From: RPQJ01 sp963754125
Lineage (GTDB): Bacteria; Pseudomonadota; Gammaproteobacteria; Steroidobacterales; Steroidobacteraceae
Assembly (NCBI GenBank): GCA_963754125.1
Contig: CAVWEX010000005.1
Coordinates: 115,215-179,214, forward strand
Reading direction: 5' to 3'
DNA: 64,000 bases
The notes below the pieces were generated by a model that did not search any database, was not told the origin of the DNA, and saw only the letters and a list, made by a program, of their open reading frames with translations. Each line of letters begins with the position of its first letter. Positions within the stretch are counted from its first letter, which is position 1. This document shows positions 27,250 to 40,097 of the stretch, piece by piece. A program made the position numbers and the translations under genes.

Positions 27250-29389
27250 GAGACCGCCACTGATGCGATGACGTTCCGGCCGGCCTCGTTCACGCCGGAG
27301 CCGTGGATGCGGTAGTCCTCGTCGGTGAGGTTCTCGACTGCGAGCGATACGGTCGCACGCTCGGTGACCTGCCATTGCGAACGCAGGACGAACACTGTCC
27401 ACGACGGTGTCCCGCCTGGCGGGATGCGTTGCGTATCGGCGATGTCGCGGCTCGAGAGCTTGTCCTGCTCGTCGGCGTGCTCGACCAGCGCTTCGATCTC
27501 GAGGCGCGGCCCGGGCAGGCTCCAGCGGGCGCCGAGCCGCCAGGCCAGCGGCGCGAGCAGGTCGACCGGCTCCCTCACGGGCCGGGCATTGGGGCCCGAC
27601 GGGAAGGCGTCGGTCTCGCCATCGAGCCAGGAGCCTTCGGCGAACAGCAGCAGCCCGGGTATGACCCGGTACGAAACCTGCCCCTCGATGCCGGTCAACC
27701 AGGAGTCGGCGGCGTTGAGCTTGGTGACCACCGTCGAATTGTTGACGACGTCGCCCGTCGGCGCACGCACGATCACGTCGCTGCCTTCGGTGCGGAACCA
27801 GGCCGCCTGGAAGGCCCAGCGCTCGTCGACGAACTTCGCGCCGATCTCGTAGCCGAGATACGTCTCCGGATCGAGGCCGGGCGAGGGGACCTCGAGTTCG
27901 CCGGAGCGCGCCGTGTCGAAGCGCGTCAGGTCGGAGAGGTTCGGCGCGCGGAAGGCCTGCGACACGCCCGCGAAGAGCATCCAGGGTCCGTCCGTCACCG
28001 GGAAATACGCCAGCCGCGCGCTCGCCGAGAAATTGTCCCAGTCATCGTCGAACGAGTAGACGTCGGCTGTCAGCGGGTCCTCGACCGTTCCGGCATCGAC
28101 CGAGGCCCAGGTGTAGCGCGCTGCCAGCGTCGCCGTGAAGTGCGTGCCGAGCGGCACCTCGCCCTGCGCAAACAGGCCGCCGAGGTCGTAGGTGGCATCG
28201 TCGGCGACCGGGCCTTGCGCGAAGACGCGCCGGATCGACCCGTCCGCGTTGTACTGGACGTTGAAGCTCGAGACCTCGTCGTGGTACCAGTCGGCACCGT
28301 AGACCAGCTGCACATCGCCCCACTTCTTCTCGAGCTGGGCGCTCAGCCCCGTCGTGTACACGTCGAAGCCCAGCTCGTCGGAGCGCCGGTCCGGACGCAG
28401 CCGGTACGAGTCCTCGCTCTGCTGATGGTAGGAGACGCTCGCGTGCAGCGAGTCGGCGAGCGCGCCCAGACCCTCGTGGCGCAGCTGGAGGTAGCCGAGC
28501 TGGCGCTGCTGGTCGAACGTCAGTTCGCGGTCCGTGCCGACCGTCGTGCCTTCCCAGCTGATGCCGTAGATGGTCCGGTGAGTTCGCCAGGCGTCGTCCT
28601 GGTCGACGTACTGATAGCCGGCGATCAGCGTGGTCGCGTCGCCGACGTCGTACTCGACACGCACGTCGGCGTCGTTCTCGTCGTAGCCGGTCTTCTTCTG
28701 CACGCCGACGTCGCTGCCGCCCTCGAGGTCGCCGAAGTCCTTGTACGTGTACCCACCGACCATCCGCAGGCCGTCACCGTTCCAGCCGGCCTCGACGCGG
28801 GCGATATTCGAGTTCTCCGCGCTCGAGTAGCGGTACAGCACCCTGGGCGTGAAGCCGTCCGGCCGCGCCTTCAGATCGGACAGCACGTTGACCACGCCGC
28901 CGATCGCGTCGCTGCCATAGAGCACGGAGGCCGGCCCGCGCGCCACCTCGACGCGGCCCATGGAATACGGGTCCACGGTGCTCCAGTACTGGTTCGGGCC
29001 CTCCCGAAACACCGAGTTGTTGAGCCGGATGCCCTCGATCAGCATGACGTTGCGGAATCCGGTGTAGCCGCGAATGAATGGCGAGCCCTGGCCGTAGCCG
29101 GTCTTCTGAACCGAGACGCCAGGCAGCTCCGAGAGGACATCCGGCAGCGTTCGCGACTGGTACATCCCCTGGACGGTGGCGGCATCGGCTACGCGAGACC
29201 AGCGCCGGGACATCGAACGAGCGCATGGGCAGGCGGGTCGCGGTGACCACGATCATGCTCGAGCTCGGAGGCGGCGCCGGGCGTCGCGGCCGGATCCGCC
29301 GCCCACACCGGAGCCACCGCGAGCGCACCGATCGCAGACGCGAAGCCGCAGGCGGTCGCGAAGCCCGGGGTAGACACACCAGTCGTCAC
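27243..29389 (-). CDS. TonB-dependent outer-membrane receptor, frameshifted near its N-terminus
   Basis: A receptor of about 715 residues. The plug domain has VTATRLPMRSFDVPALV, TLPDVLSELPGVSVQ, SPFIRGYTGFRNVMLIEGIR and RVEVARGPASVLYGSDAIGG. The 22-strand barrel follows and ends in aromatic-terminated IASVAVSW. A GTG start preceded by GAGGGG at 7 bases gives a signal peptide ending in VAPVWAA. Extra bases near 29272 and 29205 disrupt the first 60 codons. It imports a scarce ligand using TonB energy; ligand unknown. It heads the isomerase/ebo operon. Confidence 0.9.
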
Positions 29390-29618
29390 AGCTTTGCCCC
29401 TCACTCGAGTCGTGCCGAACGGCGCCGGGGCATCGCGCCTCGACGTCCGCTGCTGAAGCGGATCCCGGTCGAGCGCCTTCGCACGACCGGGTCCAGCCTT
29501 TTCAACCGCTGTCACAGGGCGGGAGGGACCGCGCCCAGTGCAACCTCGAGACCGGCAAATCGGGGGGATCCGGACTCGAGGCGACGTCCGCGGCTGGACG
29601 TCCTTGCTTAGATAGCAA

Positions 29619-29634
29619 AGCAATCGGCGTGCCA
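29619..29634 (-). promoter_or_regulatory. Sigma-54 (-24/-12) promoter of the TonB/ebo operon
   Basis: Read on the minus strand the sequence is TGGCACGCCGATTGCT, matching the sigma-54 consensus TGGCACG-N4-TTGCW at every fixed position. Transcription would start near 29607. The closest downstream gene is the TonB receptor at 29389, and the next upstream gene encodes a sigma-54 activator. Confidence 0.8.
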
Positions 29635-29657
29635 ACCTGAGCCGCCGCGACGGGATT

Positions 29658-29683
29658 CAACCGAATTCGTTTGAATTCAGTTG
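29658..29683. promoter_or_regulatory. Dyad CAACCGAATTC-N4-GAATTCAGTTG, possible activator site
   Basis: Two 11-base arms form an inverted repeat with one mismatch, centred about 45 bases upstream of the -24 element of the TonB/ebo promoter. Symmetric sites of this size are typical for dimeric regulators. Which protein binds is unknown. Confidence 0.4.
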
Positions 29684-29800
29684 GTTGCGCGAGCCGGGCG
29701 GCGCGCGGCGGCGGTTGCCGCCTCGTCTCAGGTGTCAGGTTTCACGACGCCTGAAGTCCGCAATCGCCGTCGATGCGGGCATAACGTCCAGATTCTATTG

Positions 29801-29844
29801 AAAAAATCCAGACTGACGAAAATCCGTCAGGCCGTGCCTGGATT
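29801..29844 (-). terminator. Rho-independent terminator of the activator gene
   Basis: On the minus strand an outer stem AATCCAG/CTGGATT encloses an inner stem CTGACG/CGTCAG, followed by a run of six T. It begins 4 bases after the activator stop, isolating the two-component system from the ebo operon. Confidence 0.75.
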
Positions 29845-29848
29845 CAGG

Positions 29849-31270
29849 TCAGGACGGCGCCGTCGGGGGCAGCTTCGCCCGGAACGTACTGCGATTCATG
29901 CCGAGCAGTCGCGCGGCGGCGACCTGGTTGCCCCCGGTCGCCTCGAGCGCCGCCTGCACCAGCGCCTGCTCGAGACGCTCCATGGCGAGTTCGTGCAGCG
30001 GCAGGGGCTCTGCCGTGCGCCCGGCCACCTCGACCAGCCGCCGTGCCACGGAGGCCACCACATCCGCGAGCCGCTCGACCTCCGAGCGGGCGGCGTCGGC
30101 TGCGCCCGGGTCCTGCTCGAGGCTCAGGTCGTGCACGGTCAGCACCTCGCCGCGGGCCGACAGCACCGAGCGCTTGATCACGTGCTCGAGCTCCCGGACG
30201 TTGCCCGGCCAGTGGTGGGCCTTGAGCCGCTCGATGGCCGCCTGCTCCACCGAGCGGATGGCCGTGCCGGCCTCTCGGTTGGCGCGGCGAATCAGCGCCT
30301 GCACCAGCTCCGGCAGGTCCTCGAGACGCTCGCGCAGCGGCGGCACCCCGAGGGCGACGGTGTTGATGCGGTGATAGAGGTCTTCGCGGAACTCGCCGGC
30401 CGCCACCGCCGCCGCGAGGTCGCGGTTCGAGGCACAGACGAGCCGGGCCCGGAACGGCACCGGCGCCACGCTGCCGACCCGCTCGAAACTGCGCTCCTGC
30501 AGCACGCGCAGCAACGTTCCCTGCAGGTGCAGGGGCAGCTCCGAGATCTCGTCGAGGAACAGCGTGCCGGCGCCGGCTGCCTCGAAGCGCCCGACGCGCG
30601 TCGCCTTGGCGTCGGTGAAGGCGCCACGCTCGTGCCCGAACAGCTCCGACTCGATCAGCTGCTCCGGGATGGCCGCGCAGTTCAGGGCCACGAACGGCTC
30701 GCGAGCCCGCGCGCCGGACTCGTGGATCGCCCGCGCCACCAGCTCCTTGCCGACGCCGCTTTCGCCCTGCACCAGCACCGCCAGGTCGTTGTCCGCGAGA
30801 CGCACGATCAGCTTGAACAGTCCCTGCATCGCGGCGCTCTGGCCGACGAGCCGCGGGCGCGGGTCCGCCTCGTCGTCCTCGCCGACTGCCGTGATTGCCG
30901 AGGCGGGCGCGGGCACATGCAGCGCGCGGCGCAGCACCTGGCGGATCTGCGCAAGGTCGAGCGGCTTGCCGAGGTAGTCGAACGCCTTGTTGCGCAGCGC
31001 CTCGGCGGCCGTCTCGAGCGTGCCGTAGGCCGTCATCACCACCACCGGCAACTGCGGCGCGATGCGACCGATCTCCCTGAGCACCTCGAGTCCGCTCATG
31101 CCCGGCATGCGCACGTCCACGAACGCGAGGTCGGGCGCCTGCTCGCGCACCAGCAGCAGCGCCTCCTCGCCGGTGGAGGCGACGAGTGCCGTGTGGCCCT
31201 CGGCCTCGAGCAGCATCCGGAACGCGTCGCAGATGGAGCGCTCGTCGTCGGCGACGAGGATTCTGGCCAT
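29849..31270 (-). CDS. NtrC-family sigma-54-dependent response regulator
   Basis: A 473-residue activator with three domains. The receiver (1-120) has the phospho-acceptor D52 and K102. The AAA+ domain (about 140-375) has Walker A GESGVGKE at 169-176, the sigma-54 contact loop GAFTDA at 216-221 (usual form GAFTGA) and TLFLDEISELP. A Fis-type helix-turn-helix is at the end (GNQVAAARLLGMNRSTFRAKL). It would drive sigma-54 promoters when phosphorylated by the kinase encoded 5 bases upstream. PEP-CTERM systems often use the sigma-54 activator PrsR. This protein could play that part, but identity with PrsR is not shown. Confidence 0.93.
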   Translation of the reverse strand: MARILVADDERSICDAFRMLLEAEGHTALVASTGEEALLLVREQAPDLAFVDVRMPGMSGLEVLREIGRIAPQLPVVVMTAYGTLETAAEALRNKAFDYLGKPLDLAQIRQVLRRALHVPAPASAITAVGEDDEADPRPRLVGQSAAMQGLFKLIVRLADNDLAVLVQGESGVGKELVARAIHESGARAREPFVALNCAAIPEQLIESELFGHERGAFTDAKATRVGRFEAAGAGTLFLDEISELPLHLQGTLLRVLQERSFERVGSVAPVPFRARLVCASNRDLAAAVAAGEFREDLYHRINTVALGVPPLRERLEDLPELVQALIRRANREAGTAIRSVEQAAIERLKAHHWPGNVRELEHVIKRSVLSARGEVLTVHDLSLEQDPGAADAARSEVERLADVVASVARRLVEVAGRTAEPLPLHELAMERLEQALVQAALEATGGNQVAAARLLGMNRSTFRAKLPPTAPS

Positions 31271-31275
31271 GGATT

Positions 31276-32672
31276 TCAGGGATTTCCGGTGGGAGCCGCA
31301 GCCTGCAACGGTAGCGCGACGACGAAGCGCGCGCCACCGAGCGCGGCGCTGCGCTCGATGACGAGCTCGCCGCCGTGCGCGGCCGCGACGTCGCGGCAGA
31401 CGACGAGACCGAGCCCGAGGCCGAACGGCTTGGTGCTGAGCGAGTCGGTCTGCAGGCGCGCGCGCAGCTCGTCGCTCACGCCCGGGCCCGAATCCTCGAC
31501 CGCGAGACGCGCGCGCCGGGCGACCGCATCGAGCTCCGTGCACACGCGGAGGCGACCGCCGCGCGGCATGGCGTCGGCCGCATTCACGACGAGGTTGAGC
31601 AGCGCCTGGCGCAGGCGTGCGCGGTCGGCGGGCACGGGCGGCATCTCGCCGTGCGCGCGCTCGACCACGATGCCGCGGTGCTCGAGCGAGGGCTGCATGA
31701 GGTCGAGCACGTCCGCCACGAGTTCGGCGAGGTCCACCGGCGCGGCCACGAGCGGCTGCTCCGCGCCGAGCATGAGCGTGGAGGAGACCAGCAGCTCGAG
31801 CCGCTGCACCTCGACCGAGAAGCTGCTGCACGCGAGGCACCTCGCGAGGCGGGGCGCGCTCCGCCAGCAGCTGCAGGTGCAGCTTGATGCCGGTGAGCGG
31901 GTTGCGGATCTCGTGCGCGAGGCGCGCCGACATGTCGCCGAGCGCGGTGAGCCGGCTGCGCGAGGCGAGCCGTGACTCGTACCCGGCAAGTCGCTCCATC
32001 ATCGAGTTGAGCGCCTGTCGCGAGTGCGCCGACCTCGTCCGATCGCGGCAGGTCGAGTGGCTGGCTGCGCTCGCCCGTGGCGATCCGGTCAGCGAATGCC
32101 GAAAGCTCGGACAGCGGCCGCGTGATGTTGCGCACCAGCGAGAGCAGCAGCGCCGCGAGCAGCGCCGCCGCCGTGAGCATCGCGAGGCCGAGCCAGAGCG
32201 CGGCACGTCGCGCCGCCGCCGTCGCGTCCTCGAGCGAGGTGACGGCGACGAGCGCCGAGTAGCGCGGGTCATGACTGGCCGCAATCGACTGGTACACCGC
32301 CACGCTCGGCACGGGGTCGGCCAGCCGGAAGGCATCGCCCGCCCCGTCCCGGGGCGTCGCGCGGCCGGCCAGGAAATCGTCCAGCGCAGCGCCGACCGCG
32401 GCGGACGTGCTGAGCGCGACGCGGCCCTCGCGGTCGAGCAGCGCGAAGTCGGCCTGCTGCAGCGAGGCGAGGCGGCGCAACAACTCCGGCGTATAGGGCA
32501 GCCCCCAGGCCGCAAGCACCGTCGCGGCGTTGCGCGACTGCCGCTCCACGCGCTGCTCGAGCGCCTGGGTCACGATGCCCACGCCGATGGCCCAGGCCGC
32601 CACCATGGCGAGCAGCAGCGGTCCGAGCAGCGCAAGCGTCAGGCGCCAGTACAGGGAGGGGCGGAAGGACAC
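31276..32672 (-). CDS. Membrane sensor histidine kinase, frameshifted twice
   Basis: A kinase of about 465 residues. Helix 1 (about 10-32), a periplasmic sensor region, helix 2 (about 175-197) and a HAMP segment (LVRNITRPLSEL) come first. The H-box is LAHEIRNPLTGIKLHLQLL, the N-box NLVVNAADAMPRGG, and DSGPGVSDEL and GLGLGLVVCRDV are the ATP lid motifs. Extra bases near 32028 and 31816 break the frame. The stop is 5 bases before the activator gene, so the two make one operon. The signal is unknown. It lacks the GAF domain of PrsK kinases. Confidence 0.9.
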
Positions 32673-32739
32673 GCTCCGGATGCTACGGCAGGTGTTCGGA
32701 CTCCGGCCAGCAGGTCATGGGTCGGCCGAGCGCGGAAAC

Positions 32740-32755
32740 GTCGGGAAACTTTACG
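32740..32755. promoter_or_regulatory. GTCGG-N6-TTAC element near the kinase start
   Basis: GTCGGGAAACTTTACG matches the element found before both toroid-dockerin genes. It lies 68 bases upstream of the kinase ATG and could serve autoregulation, or act as a second site for the divergent promoter about 290 bases away. Confidence 0.35.
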
Positions 32756-32964
32756 TCGGCAGCTGCCGCTCGAGGCGCCATGTGCGAGCAGTTCTCAATC
32801 AGTGCCGACGTGCTCGCGACCTGTCCACCGGTCGAGCCCTTGAGACGCATGCCGGCATTCGCAAAATCCGCAGAAGCGGGCAATTCCTTCGATGCTTCGC
32901 CGAGAGCCTCACGGGAAAGTACCTACACCGGCCCGGGGGCCGCAGAACCGTACCGCGCCAACCC

Positions 32965-32980
32965 GTCGGCCTTCCTTACA
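32965..32980 (+). promoter_or_regulatory. GTCGG-N6-TTAC candidate activator site, copy A
   Basis: GTCGGCCTTCCTTACA ends 64 bases before the -24 element at 33045. The equivalent site in copy B has the same motif and the same 64-base spacing, whereas the sequence between differs. That conservation suggests function as an upstream activator site. Confidence 0.5.
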
Positions 32981-33044
32981 TAAATTGTGAATCAGCCCGA
33001 CCCCGGAATCGCTAAGCGCTTGATTCGGCTCGACCGGATGGCCA

Positions 33045-33060
33045 CGGCATGCTTTATGCA
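33045..33060 (+). promoter_or_regulatory. Sigma-54 type promoter, toroid-dockerin A
   Basis: CGGCATGCTTTATGCA keeps the GG and GC pairs with 10 bases between them and matches most of TGGCACG-N4-TTGCW. Start of transcription would be near 33071, leaving a leader of about 86 bases. It aligns with the better match before copy B. Confidence 0.55.
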
Positions 33061-33156
33061 ACTCCACCATCGAATGGCCTGAATAAAATTTTCCGCCGTG
33101 GAGTTGGACTCCGGGGGAGTCCGCTCGCAAGCGGCTTTGCTCGGAGGGATGACACC

Positions 33157-35180
<2,024 letters not shown>

Positions 35181-35563
35181 AGTGCGCTGCTGTCGAACAG
35201 TGTCTTCAGCTTCCCGCTCGTGCTCTTCGGCGGTGGCGACACGATTTTAGACGCCGTTCTCGGAGTCGGACTCACAGACGCGTTTCTCGTGTCGCTGCTG
35301 AGTGATGCGGACATCCGCGCGCTGCAGTGCCCCGGCGACGTCTGCGGCCCGACCCTGACGCTCGCCAATCTGGTCTTCACGGCCGCCGCCGACGGCGTGC
35401 CGATGATCAGCCTCGTCAACTGGGGCCTGGCCAACGACGTCAAGTGCGCCGAGAACGTGCAGTGCTATCCGCGTAAGGTCGTGCCCGAGCCGGGTTCGCT
35501 CGCGCTGCTGGGCCTCGGCCTGATGGGCCTCGCGCTCGGACGACGGCGGCTGGTCTGACACAG

Positions 35564-36211
35564 GTGCTGCGCGTCCTCGTCCTCGCGCTCACCTTGCTGG
35601 GACTGCCGTCCGCCGTGCTCCTCGCGGGCACGGCGGACGGTTACCGGCTCGCCGGCATCATCGCCGTAGGTGAGGACTACCTCGCGGTACTGGAGTTGCC
35701 GGGCGGCGAGCAGGTGCTGGTCCGCCGGGGCAGCGAGATTGCAGGCGGGGGGCGCATCCAGCTGCTGGACGCCGACCGCATGCGCATCGCCCTGCCGGAC
35801 CACGTCCTCGACCTCGCTCTCGACCGCTCATTGTCCGCCCCGTTCGTCCCGGCCGGGCTCGGCGTGGTGCAGGAGCAGGCGGACGACGGCAACGTGCTGA
35901 TCCGCCGGGTGGACCCGGACGCCTTCGGCACGTCCGTGGCGCAGTCGCGCTCCGCGGCGCGACCTGCGCCCGGGACGCAGGCGAAGGGGAAAAGACCCGA
36001 CCCGACGGCGGAGGCGGGACGACGCCTGGCGCCGATCCTGAACCTGCCGCCGGACTCGCGGATCGTCGCGGTCAACGAGCACCCGGTCCGCTCGGCCGAC
36101 CAGGCGGTCGGCCTGATCGAGCAGTCGCTCGCGGCCGGGGTGTCGCCGCGGCTCAACATCACGGGCGCCGCCGGGGAATCCCGCGTCTACATGTCGCCCG
36201 CGGCTCCCTGA
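35564..36211 (+). CDS. GspC-like protein (HR domain plus PDZ-like C-terminus), copy A
   Basis: A 215-residue protein starting GTG, 5 bases after the cohesin gene. A signal or anchor segment is followed by DGYRLAGIIAVGEDYLAVLEL and VLVRRGSEIAGGGRIQLLD, the pattern of the HR domain of type II secretion protein GspC. A variable linker and RRLAPILNLPPDSRIVAVNE, HPVRSADQAVGLIEQSL form a PDZ-like end. GspC links the inner-membrane platform to the secretin. This shorter form could be a dedicated adaptor for exporting the module, which is inference. Confidence 0.75.
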   Translation: MLRVLVLALTLLGLPSAVLLAGTADGYRLAGIIAVGEDYLAVLELPGGEQVLVRRGSEIAGGGRIQLLDADRMRIALPDHVLDLALDRSLSAPFVPAGLGVVQEQADDGNVLIRRVDPDAFGTSVAQSRSAARPAPGTQAKGKRPDPTAEAGRRLAPILNLPPDSRIVAVNEHPVRSADQAVGLIEQSLAAGVSPRLNITGAAGESRVYMSPAAP

Positions 36212-36448
36212 CCTCCCCTCAACGTCAGGAAACTTTCCAGCGCCCCGGCCGGACGGCCGGCGCCTGACCGGCGCAACGCGCGGCCGCCCGATGCCTCCGT
36301 GGTCCGATCGGACCAGATTCGGCCCAGAGACGGCCGATGGGTTGCGCCGGCAGCGACGCCACCGCCCCACGCGGAACAGTAGGAGCGCTCGCATAGTGGT
36401 TAATACCTATGTCACCCGCTTCCGACGCCCGCCGGGGCATTCAGGAAT

Positions 36449-36464
36449 GTCGGCTTTCTTTACG
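36449..36464 (+). promoter_or_regulatory. GTCGG-N6-TTAC candidate activator site, copy B
   Basis: GTCGGCTTTCTTTACG, separated from the -24 element by 63-64 bases as in copy A. It is the only sequence clearly shared upstream of the two promoters, where the rest has diverged. Confidence 0.5.
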
Positions 36465-36527
36465 GACTGCGGCTGACGCCCCCACCCCCCTCCGGTAAGG
36501 CGTTGATTTCCTGCTGCTTGGCCCTGC

Positions 36528-36543
36528 TGGCACGTTCTATGCA
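36528..36543 (+). promoter_or_regulatory. Sigma-54 type promoter, toroid-dockerin B
   Basis: TGGCACGTTCTATGCA matches TGGCACG-N4-TTGCW with one mismatch (A for the first T of TTGC). Predicted start near 36554, giving a leader of about 76 bases. Confidence 0.75.
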
Positions 36544-36629
36544 GGTGCTGGATTGAATCTATAACTGCTGCCGCTGGTTCCGGCTCCGGGGGGAGTCCGT
36601 CCGAAGGCAGTTCCAATCGGAGGGACGTC

Positions 36630-38658
<2,029 letters not shown>

Positions 38659-39113
38659 GGCGCGCTGCTGTCCAACGGTGTATTTACGTTCAACGCCGAT
38701 CCGTTTGGCGGTGCAGGCGAAGACGAGACGATCTTCGAGGTCGCGTTCGGCGACTCGCTCACCGACGCGTTCCTCGTGTCGCTGCTGAGCGATGCCGACA
38801 TCCGCGCGCTGCAGTGCCCGGGCGACGTCTGCGGTCCGAGCCTCGTCCTCGCGACGCTGGGCTTCACGGCCGCCGCGGACGGCGTGCCGGTGATCAGCCT
38901 CGTCAACTGGGGCCTCGCCAACGACGTCAAGTGCGCCGAGAACGTGCAGTGCTATCCGCGTAAGGTCGTGCCCGAGCCGGGTTCGCTCGCGCTGCTCGGC
39001 CTCGGCCTGATGGGCCTCGCGGTCCGGCGGCGTCGCGCTGCCTGATCGGGCCTTCCGCTGTCGCGGTCACGCGCGCGATTGCCTCGAGCGCAGGATCGTG
39101 GGTAGCTCGACAA

Positions 39114-39146
39114 CAGGGGTGGTCCGCAGGGACCGCCCCTGTTTTT
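39114..39146 (+). terminator. Rho-independent terminator after cohesin B
   Basis: A 12-bp stem CAGGGGTGGTCC/GGACCGCCCCTG (one G-T pair) with a GCAG loop is followed by TTTTT. It lies 69 bases after the cohesin stop and 16 bases before the next gene, so it may separate or attenuate that gene. Copy A has no such element. Confidence 0.85.
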
Positions 39147-39161
39147 AATTCAGGGTCTACG

Positions 39162-39821
39162 ATGACAATGCTTCTGCGTCGCGCGATCGCCCTGCTGCTT
39201 ACGGCCCTGCTGCTGCCCTCGATGGCGGCGGCGGCCGGCACGGACGGCTACCGGCTGGCCGGCATCCTGGCCGTCGGCCCGGATTACCTCGCCATCCTGG
39301 AGCTGCCGGGCGGTCAGCAGCAGCTCGTCCGCAAGGGCAATACCCTCGAAGACGGCGGCCGCATCGTGCTCGTCGACGCCAGCCGGCTGCGCATCGCACA
39401 CGCGGGACGCACGGTCGAACTGAATCTCGACGGCTCGGGCGCCCCGGCGCAGGTGCCCGTGGCGCTCGGCGTGGTGCAGGAGCAGACGGACAACGACCGC
39501 GTCCTGGTCCGCAGCCTGGACACGGAAGCCTTCAGCGACGCTTTGGCGCGGTCGCCAAAGTCGACGACGACGCCGACTGTTCAGCCGTCCTCGAAGGTCA
39601 GGAAGGATCCGGCGGCCGAAACGGGCCGCCGGCTGGCGCCAATCCTGAACCTGCCGGCCGATTCGCGCGTCGTCATGGTCAACGAGCAACCGGTCCGCTC
39701 GGCGGATCAGGCCATCCGCCTGATCGAGCAGGCTTTCCAGAACAACGAGACGCCGCGGCTCAACGTTACGAGCGCCACCGGCGACGAGTCCCGCGTCTAC
39801 CTGACGGCCGCGCAGCCCTGA
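39162..39821 (+). CDS. GspC-like protein (HR domain plus PDZ-like C-terminus), copy B
   Basis: A 219-residue paralogue of the protein at 35564, with the same order: signal peptide (LLLTALLLPSMAAAA), HR-like domain (DGYRLAGILAVGPDYLAILEL), conserved VALGVVQEQTDNDRVLVRSLD, variable Ser/Thr/Pro linker, then GRRLAPILNLPADSRVVMVNEQ and RSADQAIRLIEQAF. Here it sits behind a terminator, so its expression may be lower than or separate from the cohesin gene. A second ATG lies 6 bases further on. Confidence 0.75.
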   Translation: MTMLLRRAIALLLTALLLPSMAAAAGTDGYRLAGILAVGPDYLAILELPGGQQQLVRKGNTLEDGGRIVLVDASRLRIAHAGRTVELNLDGSGAPAQVPVALGVVQEQTDNDRVLVRSLDTEAFSDALARSPKSTTTPTVQPSSKVRKDPAAETGRRLAPILNLPADSRVVMVNEQPVRSADQAIRLIEQAFQNNETPRLNVTSATGDESRVYLTAAQP

Positions 39822-39825
39822 CGCT

Positions 39826-40095
39826 TCAACTCGCCGTCCAGCCCGAGAACGCCACGACGGGCACGATCTCCATGTCCACGTACGGTACGAACGGTGCCTG
39901 CATGCGCTGCACCGTCTCGACGTCCGGCGCCTCGATCAGCGTGTAATTGCGCGACTGGTCCACCGCGGCCCATTCCCCTCGGATCGTCACGCCTGCCGGC
40001 ACCGAGGCATAGAACTGCCTGGCGAGTGCGGCGAGATGGCCGTACTGCTCGGGCGTCAGGGTCTTGTGGGTGCGATTGGTCAGCAGGAACAGCAT
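39826..40095 (-). CDS. DUF3303-like small protein
   Basis: An 89-residue ferredoxin-fold-like protein (MLFLLTNRTHKTLTPEQYGH, GEWAAVDQSRNYTLIEAPD, PYVDMEIVPVV). The alternating strand/helix pattern and the acidic-hydrophobic C-terminal strand suggest the DUF3303 or a related dimeric alpha/beta-barrel family. Function unknown. It follows the VTT-domain gene by 2 bases. Confidence 0.6.
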   Translation of the reverse strand: MLFLLTNRTHKTLTPEQYGHLAALARQFYASVPAGVTIRGEWAAVDQSRNYTLIEAPDVETVQRMQAPFVPYVDMEIVPVVAFSGWTAS

Positions 40096-40097
40096 GT

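Larger units (their letters stand above)
29390..29848. other. Regulatory region between the TonB/ebo operon and the activator gene
   Basis: About 460 bases without a gene. In minus-strand order it holds the terminator of the activator gene (29801-29844), a dyad at 29658-29683, a sigma-54 type promoter at 29619-29634 and a leader of roughly 215 bases before the receptor start. The leader is GC-rich and could fold strongly, but I could not match it to a known riboswitch. Confidence 0.6.
32673..33156. other. Divergent regulatory region between the kinase and toroid-dockerin A
   Basis: A 484-base gap with no supported gene. It carries two GTCGG-N6-TTAC elements (32740 and 32965), a sigma-54 type promoter (33045) and a leader with two small hairpins: GGACTCC/GGAGTCC at 33106-33122 and CCGCT/AGCGG at 33121-33134. 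The ribosome binding site GGAGGG is placed before the ATG at 33157. Confidence 0.6.
36212..36629. other. Intergenic regulatory region before module copy B
   Basis: 418 bases with no supported gene. It contains the GTCGG-N6-TTAC element (36449), the sigma-54 type promoter (36528) and a GC-rich leader related to that of copy A, ending in GGAGGG before the ATG. Confidence 0.6.

Noticed and set aside
29400..29600. Cobalamin riboswitch before the TonB receptor
   Set aside because: A GAGACCGGC-like string is present but on the plus strand, opposite to the gene, and the other conserved boxes are missing.
29849..32672. Calling the two-component pair PrsK/PrsR
   Set aside because: The regulator fits, but the kinase lacks the GAF domain and many helices expected of PrsK, so the names are not used.
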